A stretch of 64,000 bases of DNA from Strongylocentrotus purpuratus (taxonomy: Eukaryota; Echinodermata; Echinoidea; Camarodonta; Strongylocentrotidae), in assembly GCF_000002235.5 (NCBI RefSeq), contig NW_022145534.1:434001-498000 (forward strand), in the 5' to 3' direction. Each line of letters opens with the position of its first letter. Positions within the stretch are counted from its first letter, which is position 1. Under the pieces are notes generated by a model. That model saw nothing but the letters and a program-made list of their open reading frames with translations. It ran no database searches and was not told the DNA's origin. A program made the position numbers and the translations under genes. This document shows positions 46,279-58,893 of this stretch, piece by piece.

Positions 46279-47336
46279 CTAAGCTTTAAGTGTACCTTTC
46301 AATCACATGATCTAAGCTTTCAAAGACATGCGAAATGGACATAGAGAATATAGTTTTTATAGATCTACTTTTAGTATTAATCCTGAAATATGAAGTTCAG
46401 TTCACTATTGCTAGTTCCATGCTCCCACAATATCAAATGAACTTGTTTTTGAGCATGACTGGTTATCTGATTTGGTTATGAATACTTCTGGCTGTTAATG
46501 ATACACATTCACATCTACCCGAGATTACACTGAACACCAGGGTGTTACTGAAGGTGTACAGAATGTTGTCCTGCCACGATACTTGGAAAGTGGAAAGTAC
46601 CTGAGAGTGCTATATGCAGTGACATGGTACATGTATTCAAGGTCATACATGTACATCATGGGACTGGGTAAAAAAAAATTCATTTACTGTACCACTTTCT
46701 TCTGACCCACCTGACACACTTTAATCTGACTTTTTCCCATTCATTTTCTACAGAGGAGTTTTCATAAGACAGATTCTGCGATTGGATTTTTTGTTAGTGA
46801 ACATTCATGACATTACCGGTATGCAAATTATCAAGATCGCACAATTCACGAGCGTGGTCATCTTTTCTTTGTGTCAAAAATATGACCAAAAGTTCCTGAA
46901 AATGACACTTTGAGTGAATTTTGTTTAATGCGTCAACAACTTTGTGATTTCTGAGGTATGCATGTTGATTTGATAATATTGAAATGTTATGAAGCTGACG
47001 TATACTTTATCTCAGGACCATGTTTTGAGGGAACAACAGGGTTGATTTTTCCAAAAAAATAAGCGAAGGTGATCATAGGTATTACATGTACATGTATGTT
47101 ACTGCAAGACTGTTAGCCACAGCAAATTGAAGAACAAAACTATCTGTGTCTGCATAGGAATAGGACTAGATTTTCAAAGCAGTGATTTTTGGGCAATCAT
47201 TGAAATTCCTAATTTTCAGGCAAATTTTGGATTAGATCTAGAGGAAACCTGTAACTATACATTGGTACCAAATCATTATAAGCATTGTACTCCTTATTAA
47301 AATTTCTTAAGGGGGTGTGGCACCTCTTTTTCAAAG
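46279..47336. other. No gene seen
   Basis: AT-rich unique-looking sequence upstream of the contactin start codon, possibly intron 1 of that gene. I recognise no exon or element. Confidence 0.4.
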
Positions 47337-47450
47337 GCTAGACCTATTCCTTATGCCCAGTTAGAAGTAGTAGAGAAGGAGCTGGATAGGCTAGAAAAAG
47401 CAGGGGTGATCAAGAAAGTGAAGAATAGTAGACGGGCGGCCCAGTCTACA
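47337..47450 (+). pseudogene. LTR-retrotransposon (Gypsy-type) RT fragment
   Basis: The frame reads ARPIPYAQLEVVEKELDRLE followed by KAGVIKKV, the well-known start of the Gypsy reverse transcriptase domain. Homology is lost after about 38 codons. A truncated relic. Confidence 0.7.
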
Positions 47451-48004
47451 CATCTAGTTCAGATAGCCGAGCCTGCCCAAACAGTTGATCTTGTGTAAAG
47501 CATCTTGGATACTATGCTTGTCTCCACGTTTGTGTATGCCTTAGTTTTGCCTTTAGGTTCACCTTGCACTCCAACCAGAATGCATAACATTCCCCAGGAT
47601 GAATGCCAAGCAATGAAAAACCTAGATAACTTCTCCCACTATACTCACTATTAGATTCTGACCCCACCAACAAATTCTCTCAACAGATTATGAAATTGGA
47701 GAAAATTGCACAACTACTTTCACATTGTTTTTATTGGGCAAGTAAATTGTTTTGGGGGCAAGCAAAATAAGAAATTTTATGATTTTGCTAGCCCAAACAA
47801 GTAGGGCAAGTGGAAAATGATGATTGTGTGGAGGCTTCCATTAGCCATTGAAATATTTAAATCACCTTATGATAAATGGTAAAAAGTGAAAACTGTTTGA
47901 AGCACCCTACATGTACATTTTTTCTCCATCACTGCACCTGTTTTCATTTAATTGAGTCAATACAATAAATAATGAAAACTTCTCTCTTTTTTTTAATTTA
48001 TCTA
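47451..48004. other. No feature recognised
   Basis: Spacer between the RT fragment and the MULE relic. Nothing coding seen. Confidence 0.4.
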
Positions 48005-49370
48005 CTGTAGAGACTCCCGTAGCAACAGTTCACAGACTGGGTTGTGCAAGACCGAACTGTGGTGATGCAATCATAACAAACTGCTTCAACGTTAATCATG
48101 CAAATCCAGAAATTCGTATTCAACGATGACCACTTGGGGAACACACGCATGCCCCTGATGATAACCAAATCCGTCACTAACAATTTGTTTACGAAGCAGC
48201 TGTATTGGTCAGAAATGATCCAACTCTTACCATAAGGAGGGCATACAACATTGTTATGGATAGAGCACACCACCACCACACCAGATTTATCCACATTTCA
48301 AGAAATCTGAAGCCAGCTGCAACAAGTCCATTTGGCCCTCTGCCCACCAATTCCTAGGCGAATTACTAATGTCCAAATAGACGGCATGTGGGCAGAGTGT
48401 TGGAATGGACAAAGGAGACTACTACTTCTAGAAAATCGAGTAGGTGTGGTAGCGTTTGCCACGGATGACGAGTTAATCACCATGCAAGAAGCCAAAATAT
48501 TGATGGAAATTTCAGGACAACTCCTCGCCCCTACAGTCAAATTCGTCACCATACATGGGCTGTATACGAATACACGCTGGATTATCCCATTAGGTATGGC
48601 CCTTCTTGGTGGAAAAACACAAGTACACTATGAAGTAATGCTGCAATCTCTCAAGGAAGGTGTCCTTACTGCAACAGCTAGGGAGAAGGCTTGCTCCAAG
48701 ACAGACGATGAATGACTTTGAGGCAGCATTGATGCAAGCGATTAGAGCCGAGTTTCCTCTAACTAGGCCTTATGGATGCTACTTCCATTTCAGCAGTAGC
48801 CTGTACAGGAAAACTCAACATCTGGGGCTGCAATCAGAGTACAGGCGGGACAAACCACTGAAGAACTGTGTGGTAGTATTTGCCACGGATTACGCGGTAA
48901 TATCACCATGCAAGAATCAAAAATATTATACTTTGATGGAACTTTCAGAACAACTCCTCGCCCCTACAGTCAAATTCGTCATCATACATGGGCAGTATAC
49001 GAATACACGGTGGATTACCCGTATCCCATTAGGTATGGCCCTTCTTGGTGGAAAAACTCAAGTACACTACGAAGTAATGCTGCAATCTCTCAAGGAAGGT
49101 GTCCTTACTGCAACAGCTAGGGAGAAGGCTTGCTCCAAGACAGACGATGAATGACTTTGAGGCAGCATTGATGCAAGCGATTAGAGCCGAGTTTCCTCTA
49201 ACTAGGCCTTATGGATGCTACTTCCATTTCAGCAGTAGCCTGTACAGGAAAATTCAACATCTGGGGCTGCAAGTAGAGTACAGACGGGACCAACAATTAA
49301 AGAACTGCGTTCGTAAAGTGATGTCCATTGGCTATCTTCTGTTGGCTCATGTCAGAGGTTCTATTGAGTA
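48005..49370 (+). pseudogene. Mutator-like (MULE) transposase relic with FLYWCH-type N-terminus
   Basis: A frame near 48,140-48,260 reads HAPDDNQIR and VRNDPTLTIRRAYN, resembling the linker after a FLYWCH zinc finger. Then WNGQRRLLLLEN and, in the second copy, YFDGTFRTTPRPYSQ hold the first catalytic Asp of the MULE domain (DGTF). HGLYTNT, MNDFEAALMQAIRAEFP (second Asp) and GCYFHFSSSLYRKIQHLGLQ (the C..H region) follow. Frames shift several times and a roughly 430-bp part is tandemly duplicated. Confidence 0.82.
48445..49307 (+). repeat. Tandem duplication inside the MULE relic (two units of about 424 and 439 bp)
   Basis: Unit 1 is 48,445-48,868 and unit 2 is 48,869-49,307. Both run from TGTGGTAG to AAGAACTG with only scattered differences and small indels, so the duplication is recent compared with the decay of the gene. 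Confidence 0.9.
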
Positions 49371-49485
49371 AGTGCACTTCAGAAGTCTGAAAGGGGTTTT
49401 AGTATTAGTTCAGTTTTTGTTTAGAGTGGACTTCAAGAAATAAGCTTTTGTAATGAATAACTGAAATAGATCTATATATATACAG

Positions 49486-49590
49486 TCAAACCTGTGTTAA
49501 CGACCAACTGTCTATACAACCACCTGTCCATAACGGTCACTTAAATTTCATGTAGACCTAGTTAAGACAGGACTGTTGACTTTGGGGATC
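49486..49590. mobile_element. Degraded CAGTCAAACCTG MITE
   Basis: Begins TACAGTCAAACCTGTGTTAA, the same end as the 38,705 element. The far end near 49,580 is only a rough match. Confidence 0.55.
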
Positions 49591-50725
49591 TGCTTCGACG
49601 GAGATCGACAGTGTTTGTTTTTTTTGGCTCAACAGGGAAGGGGGCAGGGGTAAGAAAAAAAAATCATAGTTCTCACTACCCCCACCCCCGTTGAGCAAAA
49701 AATCCATACGATACAAGTACGCTGGTTCATTTTACATGTTTGGAGGTTTTTTCATAAACTATTCGATCCTAAGCTTTTATTAAAACTTCAATCAGAACAT
49801 CTAATTACCGACAGGATGTTTCTTACACGTTTCATTGTGGGCTGTCCTATTGAAAACATACAATACAGAGTCATTGTCATGAACTTCGTCGTACCGTGCA
49901 CAGGCACCACTAGCCTACCTAGCTAACCTGCAAGATCTAGAGGCATGTTGAGTGGGCGCCGCCTGTCTGTCAATCAAATTTTCAGGCTCGTTCGTATCAT
50001 TTCTTTTAAATAATGCCAGTAAATTTCAAAGACAGAAAATTATGTTTACCGCAATTAACAGTGTATTAACCGCACTTTTTTTACCACCGGTAAACATCAA
50101 AAGTCGGGGTGCGGTTTATACACGTTACAGACATAAAATCTCTGCATTCAGCAGCGGTTAAATTGTGTCACCGAGGCTGAAGTTCTTGGCTTAGTTATAT
50201 ACCATTGTCCTGAAAATGACACTCGTTTTCATCGCTTTTCAAATCATCCATTGGAAGTTCAGACATCAGAAAGAATATTTCTAATGTGAATATTATATTA
50301 TAATCTTGTATCTGATAAATTTTCATGCAATTTCGTATGTTATTTGTCATAACGTGGGCTAATTTGCTGAAATCTGTTATTTTTATCCTCATCCGGTAAC
50401 ATTTGAAAAGAGGTTGCTTCACATATGTATGTTTAATGAAAGTACAGTTACCCTCTTGTTTTGTTTTTTTAAATGGGGGATTGAAGTGTACATGGTGTTA
50501 TTCCCACCTCGAAGACTGTAATACTGCCATCTGTTGGATAATAAAGAGTGTCTTCTATATGGCCGACATAGGAGTGAAGCTGCTTCGTCATTTCGTGTCT
50601 GAATACACCACACTAATCTTACTTCCATAGTTCCATTTCATTGATTTAAGGTTTGAAACTCAATACTGTGTGAAATGAGTTAATCGATGTTCCCATAGTA
50701 CAAACAATACCGATTTTTCTATGAC
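49591..50725. other. No gene seen
   Basis: AT-rich spacer with a short G/C-run pair near 49,635-49,690. Small ORFs look like chance. Confidence 0.4.
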
Positions 50726-50794
50726 AGGAAATCTGGACAAAACATCAGCGTTTGCATGTTCTGAGGACTTCCGATACTTGATTTCATACTGGTG
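50726..50794 (-). pseudogene. LTR-retrotransposon RNase H fragment
   Basis: The minus strand reads HQYEIKYRKSSEHANADVLS RFP, i.e. the Y.I.YR.....NADALSR motif at the end of Gypsy RNase H. Flanked by GA-rich simple sequence (50,800-50,930). Confidence 0.7.
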
Positions 50795-51425
50795 GGTAAG
50801 GGAGAGAATGGGAGGAGGGGATCGATAGAAGGGGAGGGGAGAGGGAGAAAGAGAGAGTGAAAGTGGGAGAGAGGGAGATAGAGAGAGGGTCAGATAAAGA
50901 GAGAGAGACAAAGGGTAAGGAAATATTGCCTCTAACAATGTCTATGTAGTCAGAAGAAATTGATATTGTCATATTCCTCTTAATTAAATGTTATGATAAT
51001 TCAGGCATTATAAAAAACATTACAAATCATAAATTCAGAATAAATAATAGCCCAGGACCTCAAAAAAGCAACTTGTGCTTGTACATGAGGCCCCTGTCAA
51101 GGTAAATACAATATCAAATTAAATATCGAAATCAATAAAACTTACTTTGTAAATATATGTACATTAAAGAAGAAGACATACAAAAACGACTGACTATTAA
51201 CTGTCAGCAGGTATCGTCCATGTATATGCATACACTCACAATCACACACAAGAGCAATACCAAAAAAAGGGAGAGTTCAGAATGAGAAAAAAAAGGGAAG
51301 AGGTGAGAAAGAGAAAGAGAAGAAAAGGAAGAGGTGGGAATGAGAAAGAGAAGAAAGGGGAGGGGTGAGCATAACAAAATAAGAAACAGTCTCCTCTGTC
51401 AAGGATGACATACTGTTTCAAAAAT

Positions 51426-51828
51426 CTAACTTTTAAATAGAGTTCTAAAACGAAAAAGTGTGGAGCTGGATTTAAGGTTATTACAAATTGAATTCCATTC
51501 ATGAACTCCTGTAAAATGGATAGAATGGGTTCTTAAAGTAATGGGAACACAAAGACTATCCCGTGTATGAGTGTGATACGTATAGAATGAAGAATTAGTT
51601 CTAAACATATTATCAAAATATACTGGGAGAATCCCTTTGTGATACTTAAACATAAAAACTGATATATTTAAGTTTTACAAGTTCAAACACTGGGAGAATT
51701 TTTATCGTAAAAAATAGTGGTAGACTGGGATTACGAAACTCACTCTGATTTATCAGTCGTATTGCACGTTTTTGTAAAATACATGGTTTATCAATATAGA
51801 TTGGTGGGTATAAAAAATCTGATATCAA
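51426..51828 (-). pseudogene. 3' end of a non-LTR retrotransposon reverse transcriptase
   Basis: Minus-strand frames read ILQKRAIRLIN, LPLFFTIKILPVFELVKLKY and then FKYHKGILPVYFDNMF and HEWNSI, the usual C-terminal region of CR1/Jockey-type RT proteins. Two frames, so decayed and 5'-truncated. Confidence 0.82.
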
Positions 51829-51946
51829 ATATCTGAAAAAACACCTATACTTGAAAGCTTAGAAGATATTATTATTAGCAATGTGATACTTCCAGTCAAG
51901 TGACTCATGAATAAGAATGCCTAAGAAAATAAATGACTCAGTTTTC

Positions 51947-53203
51947 TTAGACCCCGTTCTCACTCACTTCGTAGACCGATCTACGCTACACCGATCCATT
52001 GGATCGCTCCAGAGGTACGTTTCGTTTATGTTCACACTCACGAGCTAGACCGCTCGTTGCTATGGTTTGGCGCGAACGAGCTAGACCGCTCCTGTTGCTG
52101 GGGTAGCAAAGAGCGGGCGGAATTTAAAACCGAAAAGAGTGCCTCATACCTTCTGCTATATTTTGTTATTTTTTAATCATTCTATCATTTTCTTTTTCTG
52201 TTTTTCTTATGCTATTCTTTGTTTGTCCATCTTTCATCTTCTCTTCTATCTTTCCATTATCTATTCTTTATCATTTTCTCTTCCTGTCTTTTCTTATGTT
52301 ATTCTTTGTTTCTACCTTCTACCACCTTTTCTTATGTTATTCTTTGTTTAATCATTTTATCACTTTCTCTTACTGTCTTTCCATAATATGTTATTCTTTG
52401 TTTCTTTCTTCTATCACCTTTTTAATGTTATTCTTTGTTTTATTATTCTATCACTTTCTTTTTCTGTCATCCTTATGTTATTCTTTGTTTCTCTCCTTTA
52501 CCACCTTTTCTATGTTATTCTTTGTTTTTATAAATCTATCACTTTCTGTTACTGTATTTATATGTTATTCTTTGTTTCTTCCTTCTATCACCTTTTCTTA
52601 TGTTCTTCTTTGTTTTATTATTCTATCACTTTTTTTCTGTCATCCTTATGTTATTCTTCATTTCTTTCCTTTACCACCTTCTCTTATGTTATTCTTTGTT
52701 TTATCATTCTATCACTTCTCTTCCTATCTTTCCTTACGCTATTCTTTGTTTCTTCCTATCACCTTCTCTTATGTTATTCTTTGTTTTTATTATTCTATCA
52801 CTTTCACTTTCTGTCTTTCATTATGTTAGTTTTCGTTTCTTCCTTCTGTCACCTTCTCTTTTGTTATTTTTTGTTTTTATCATTCTATCATTTTCTCTCT
52901 ATATGTCCTTATATTATTTCTTTTATTCTTGTACTGTAATCTCTTTCTCTCTTTCGTTACTTTCCCACCAAAACACACTCACTTCAGGTTGAAGATCGCT
53001 TCCTGGCATGATTTATGATCACACTGCACGATCGATTGAGCAGTCTGGGGCGATCTAGAAAGCGAACCGGTCCAGAAGACCACATCGCAAGGTGATCTTC
53101 TGGATCGGTCCAGAAGATCGCTTCCTGGTCTGTTCACACTCACAGTTAGACCAATCTAGCCTAGATTGAGATCGGTCTAGGAAGTGAGTGAGAACGGGTC
53201 TAA
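51947..53203. mobile_element. 1.26-kb inverted-repeat element filled by a minisatellite
   Basis: Left end TTAGACCCCGTTCTCACTC and right end (reverse complement) TTAGACCCGTTCTCACTCAC are inverted copies continuing through CTTC.TAGACCGATCTA. GATCGGTCTAG-type palindromic blocks follow inside both ends. The core is a pyrimidine-rich minisatellite. Confidence 0.82.
52195..52925 (+). repeat. Minisatellite of alternating TTATGTTATTCTTTGTTT units
   Basis: TTATGTTATTCTTTGTTT recurs about 16 times. It is followed alternately by a short CTTCCTTCTATCACC unit and a longer ATTATTCTATCACTTTC unit, giving a higher-order period of roughly 90 bp. The long open frames across it are a by-product of stop-poor repeats. 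Confidence 0.9.
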
Positions 53204-53959
53204 ATAACAGTACTTTCACTTCTTATCGGGTCAGTGTTTGATGGAATTTTTTTCCTTTTATTATGGAATTATTAATACACACTTTGTTTTCATAAAATTC
53301 AATAATAGATTGTTGCTTCTGAACCAGTTGTTTAACATCTGTAATAAGGTGATCTGCCGTGCAGGGTGGCAGAGCACCTATTGATTTCGTCAGAATCTTT
53401 TTTTCTTTTTTTTCCCTTTCTTTCTATGTGGATTTTGTTCGCTTCATATCTCATGAATGGCATTTTCATGACATGTGACATATGCATGATTATTTTTCCC
53501 CTTTTCTATCTTTTTATTTTGTTATTTTTGAGCTGCCAAAAGTGAGGGGGAGGGGGGGGGCACCAGCTGTGCCCCTGCCGGAATCCATGCCTGACAACCA
53601 TCGTCTAAAACTAAAACACAATCACTAGCAAGAAACATGACATAACGCAACTAGAGCTTAGCCTTAGCCTTAAAATCAGCTGGAAATTCAGAACTGATTT
53701 AAACCCCTAGATCTACTTTAAAGTAATCTACAACTACCGGTAAGCGCACGCCCAATGCAAAAGTGAATTTTCAATTAGTGCCCATTTTTCAAAGCAATGA
53801 TTTGAACGACGTGCATCACTCATAAAGCAACAAAACGGTCATCAACAAAATACGAAACAAATATAAAATTAGTAAGTGAACAACAAAAGTACAAGCATGT
53901 TCAGCCAACACTTTCACATAAATTTGCGACTGTTATAAGTACGTGTTGGGCACTCCTAG
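53204..53959. other. No gene seen
   Basis: AT-rich spacer with one G-run (53,545-53,560) next to a GCACCAGCTGTGCCCC motif typical of decayed interspersed repeats. Confidence 0.4.
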
Positions 53960-54899
53960 TACACTGTTGCTCATAACGGTGGAATATTTTTTTTTATCCC
54001 AATTTATGGAATTATTTTAAAAATAATTTAAAAATACTAGATCTAGATAATAGTATACAGTCTCAGATTTTATTGAATAATAATTTGCCAATATGTGTTT
54101 TGCGTGACTGCTAAAGCAAGTATATTATGCTACTATGTTTATCAACTAGGGGACCTATGCCCTTAAGTCATAAATGACAGTAATGAGGATTAATGCCTCA
54201 CAAAAGGGCACTAATGTAGCACATCGACACGGTGTTGATCCTGGGGCCTCACAGTTACGAGGCCATTGCGTTGTCACTGAACCATGACTGTACGCAGCGG
54301 GGGCTAGGGTAGGGGGCAGTTTCCATAAATTAAAAAAAACACAGAAAATGCAATAAATATTCCAATAATTTATTGCATTTTACCCCGGTCCCCAACATAA
54401 AAAAATACTCTGGACGGCCATGCATTATGGCTTAAGGCATGGGCACACAGAAGATTTTTTTATGTTGGGGACCGGGGTAGAATGCAATAAATTATTGAAA
54501 ATTTATCGCATTTTCTTTCTTTTTTTAAATTTATGGAAACTGCCCCCTACCCTAGCCCCCGCTGCGTACAGTCATGGTTCAGTGACAAAGCAATGGCCTC
54601 GTAACTGTGAGGCCCCAGGATCAACACATTGTCGATGTGCTATATTAGTGCCCTTTTGTGAGGCATTAATCCTCATTACTGTCATTTATGACTTAAGGGC
54701 ATAGGTCCCCTGGTTGATAAACATAGTAGCATAATATACATGCTTTAGCAGTCACGCAAAACACATATTGGCAAATTATTATTCAATAAAATCTGAGACT
54801 GTATACTATTATCTAGATCTAGTATTTTTAAATTATTTTTAAAATAATTCCATAAATTGGGATAAAAAAAAATATTCCACCGTTATGAGCAACAGTGTA
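53960..54899. mobile_element. 940-bp near-perfect palindrome (foldback element)
   Basis: Arm 53,960-54,406 pairs with 54,454-54,899, leaving a 47-base centre. The arms differ at only a few per cent of sites (for example ACACGG against ACAATG near 54,225). Both ends read TACACTGTTGCTCATAACGG, so a TA target duplication is possible. No protein frame. Confidence 0.92.
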
Positions 54900-55142
54900 T
54901 AAATAATGCACGAAGGTCTAACCGTATAGACTCTAGACTCTAGATCTAGTCTCTAGGCTACACAAAATCAATGAGATCGATGGAATCGTTTGGATGGAAA
55001 TCAGATTAAGAACAAAAAAACTGTTGCACTATTAAATGTCATGAATTTAATTTTCACAATAACTCTGCATGTGTCTGAACTATACTGGAAGTAGAAGAAC
55101 TACTATTTAGAGTGTAAACTTTTATACAAAAGTTTGACTTAC

Positions 55143-55222
55143 GCAGCTCAGATGCACAAGGTGACGACAACGCGACGGTTACCCGGCAATTGCAGCTCAA
55201 TGAGCGGCGGCTGTATATATAT
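55143..55222 (-). promoter_or_regulatory. Candidate TATA promoter and non-coding first exon for the contactin gene
   Basis: On the minus strand a TATATATA box (55,213-55,220) in a locally CpG-containing stretch is followed about 70 bp on by GAGCTGC|GTAAGT, a strong splice donor (55,137-55,142). No long ORF is present, so the stretch between would be an untranslated exon. The next coding exon on this strand is at 43,113, so the first intron would be about 12 kb. This is inference from position and motifs only. Confidence 0.28.
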
Positions 55223-55316
55223 CGGCACACGCGCACGTCGTCTGCTATTGGCGAAGTGTATTTTAAAAGCATGAAAAGGCCCATACCATGTGATCTTACT
55301 TGAGCACCTCGTGACT

Positions 55317-55338
55317 GGGGGGGGGGGGGGGGGGGGGG
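55317..55338. repeat. 22-base poly-G run
   Basis: Uninterrupted G-run, a possible quadruplex-forming site about 100 bp upstream of the candidate TATA box. Confidence 0.95.
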
Positions 55339-58300
55339 CTATGATCTCGGCCGTCGAAAGTCCGATGATATTTACGTAAGGAACAAGATGGTATAATTAG
55401 TTTTTTGCTAAGAATTAATTACGCAAAATGCTATTTGTATGCATTTTACAGAAAACTCTACATATTTGGCTGTAGACTTGTGAAGAATGTTGAAAATGTA
55501 TTGAATAAATGTTTCCTTCATCTCAAATTCATGAGGTTACATTATTTTTATGATATTTAAAAATGCATAGATTAATTTGCATAAATTATGGATACGCATT
55601 CATGAACTTAAAATCTGGAAATATACAGGGAACTAGAATCATTACAAAAATTGTCAGACTCCACGTTTTGAATGTTAATTGAAACTCATTATTCATATGA
55701 AACTTCTTTTCAAACACAAAATAGTTATTTTGATGTAATTAATAATGATAATTTATGCAAATTTGATGCGATTTTAAATATTTTCTTTTGTATTTTATTG
55801 TTTTTTATTTCTTATTATATCTATTGTTTTATTGCTAATGTATTCTTTTGTTCTGGAGTACATCAAGTTACTTTGAGAAACATATAAAAGCAATTTGATA
55901 TCAATTCATATCTCCCACTTAGGAAGAAATACATCTAAACCTGTATTCACATTTCTGCTTGTACATGAATATATGCAATTAGAGAATATTTTTGATGACA
56001 TGCGCATACTAATTGTTATGTTACATCTTGCAGGTATGTCCAAATGTGCGTAAGACTTGAGGGGAAAAAAATCATGAAACGACAATTCAAAATTCCAAGC
56101 CGTTGCGGCGCAATCTCCGAAAATGTCGAGGAGGGCCTCCAAGCCCCCCCCCCCCCCCCCCCCAGTACAGTAAGGGTTGAAAGGAGGGTAAAAAGGGGTC
56201 TAAATTAATATCTGATTTATCATCTAATTGCAAATATCTTTGCGGGTTTATAGTTATTATTTTACAACATGGAATACAGCAGGGGCAGTGAAACGTCTTC
56301 CAAAGTGGGGGGGGGGCACCAACAAAAAGGCACTTTCTGACAAAAGGGGCACCTACAAAAGCAAACCTCAAAGTGAACATACACCCTTTCTAGACATTGG
56401 TATATACCACAACATCGTCATATAAATTGTTATTACACTACCAACGATGACATCAATAATCGTTTCTCTCTCTGTACGTCAGTGGTCCAAGATATTGCTT
56501 ATTTTGCATTTGGGCGTGATGGTCTGAATATTAATTTTCGAGCGAGCGAAGCAAAAATGTTAAGATTTGTGAGGTCGCAGTGCGAACATTTTTATAAAGA
56601 GGACAACAAATAAACCTTGATGAGTGTTAAGCACAATCTAATGAAGAAAGATTGAACATAATTATTTTATATGTAACATAATTATAATCCCGGGTTATAA
56701 CAACTATAAATGCGAGCGAGCAAGCTAGTCTAGGGGGAAAATCAAAAATGGGCTCTAAGTCACGTTGAATCAGGGGTACATGTTATGGAGAAAAGAAAAG
56801 TAGGCACTTAAGGGGAATGGGAAAAGTGCACGTGTCAAAGTAGCAAGGGCATTTATCAGAGGTGAAAATGGGGAACTTCTTGCACCTCAGGCTGAAAAGG
56901 GACACTCAACAGAGATGAAAAAAGGGCACTTGTGAGAATGGAAAAGGGGCATCTTTTGAAGGAGAAGTGCACCTATCAGATTTTAATTTCTTATAGAGGT
57001 GAAAAGGGACATTTCTGAGAAAGTGAAGGGGATCTTATGAAAAAAACGGGGGTGACCTTATCAAAAGGAAAAGGGGCACTTATTATAAGGGAAATGGGCA
57101 GTTCTTACAAATGGAAAGGGACACTTTGGGATACCTGAAAAATTGGGGGCACTTTGCCCCCCTGCCCCCCCCCCCCTTCCTCAGAAGCGCTGCCTCTGAA
57201 ATACAGTTAACAATAGTTATAAGGACTGTGTTAGATGTTCCAAGAAATGATTCAAATGAGAGAGAAAAGTTGACTCGATAAGCCATAGTAAGTGTTACAG
57301 ACTTTTTATTTTAAAAAACAAATGAACAAATTACAAAAATAAAACTTGTGAAAGGCGGATTAGGTTAAAGTGGAAGTAGGAGCAGAAAATGATAATGTGA
57401 TAGAGGCCCATGTCTCATTTATTTTGGAGCGATTCCAATACTAGTATCAATTGGTTGTAACTTGAATCACCCTATACTCGATCGTGTGACCCAAAAAAGA
57501 AAATCAAAATGATCTTAGAATGTTCACAATATCAGTGCATGTGAACATGATAGGCCTATTTGATTATATGCAAGAGTAATTTCAGGCAAGTGTTTGATAA
57601 AAAAGTGTTTCTTCAACCCACGTGAACACAACGTATGGGGATAAAAAAAAATTAGCAAACACATCAGATTAAACCATTAGCTTACGAGCTTTGTGTGCAT
57701 TTGTGAATGTTCCCTCTGTTGTAATTAGAGCGAACTCTTTTACTCTAAAATCTAAAAATGGTCTTATATTAAAACCATGAAAATATATGTGTAAAATCAA
57801 TATTTTTCTCTCCTTTTTAATTCTTATCTTTCTATTTTGTTTTTATTCTGTTAAATGAACAGTTCAACAAGATAAATCATTATGTATTACTGTAATGTTG
57901 AAAACAAGAGATGGCGCTAAACCAGTTCTTTGATTCAACAAATAACTTACTGTTATATTTACCTTTATATTCGATGGACCTCTGCACTGCAAGTGTAATG
58001 TTTTAAACAAGAGATATAATAGAGTCATTCACAAAGCGTGCAGGTTTAGTGATTGGTGATGAGTACAGTGGATTGAGGGATAGCTAAGAAACATAATAAA
58101 CAACTGTTATCAACTTTGCCCGATTACTGCCCCTGCCAATTTCTGGATAGTTGTTTTACTACTTTTGCGATTCATTTTATTGTTAATAAAACTTTGCTCA
58201 ACATAATTACATACTTTGTTTTTATTTATGTGCTAAATCAAGAGGTGTCAGTTAAAAATGAAATTGAAGTCATCGTCAACTATAACAAGAATTTGGCGTT

Positions 58301-58489
58301 ACGTGATAACATAAATATACAGATACAAAAAATGTATATTTGTATTAATATCAATATCATCTGACCGTAATTTAAGGCCTAAAACCCCTGAGCTTCTGGG
58401 AGCTCCGACCCCCTGGACCCCACGCCAATTAGTGACTTACACAAATAAGATATTCAATAATCTAAAACCCCTGAGCTTGCGGGGCCCCT
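55339..58489. other. No gene seen; decayed repeats
   Basis: Holds C/G runs at 56,140-56,163 and 57,165-57,176, and a degenerate array of AAAAGGGGCACTT-like units (56,290-56,370 and 56,800-57,160). A CCCCTGGACCCC-type repeat end (58,405) matches one at 43,610. No exon recognised. Confidence 0.5.
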
Positions 58490-58893
58490 GAATGGCCTCC
58501 AAGCTATGGGACATAGATAAATAGATATGAAAAGATAAATTTGTTTGTATTAAATATATTTTAAACTATCTTCAATGTTTAATGAAATTAAAAAACATAT
58601 TCCCATTGATATTAATCATAAATCAACAACTTGAAAGGGACTTTTTTTGAATAAATATTTATATTGAAGAAGTGATTGTATATTATGTATAAGCATGTTG
58701 CATGGATATGCCTGAAGATCTGATAATGGTTTCCATAGCTGCATCGAAACAAAACTTATAAACACAAAGTATACCTGGTTATGTATAGGCCTCGGTTAAT
58801 TCTCCTTGTATAATATATAGAGAGGGAGAGGCCTGATCCTATCCTTTCCAACAATACAGACTGATCTAATCAAAGTACTTCTTGCACTTATCT

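Noticed and set aside
52209..52939. Long open frames (up to 206 codons) rich in MLFFV and FYH repeats
   Set aside because: They are translations of a pyrimidine-rich minisatellite in several frames at once; stop-poor repeats explain them.
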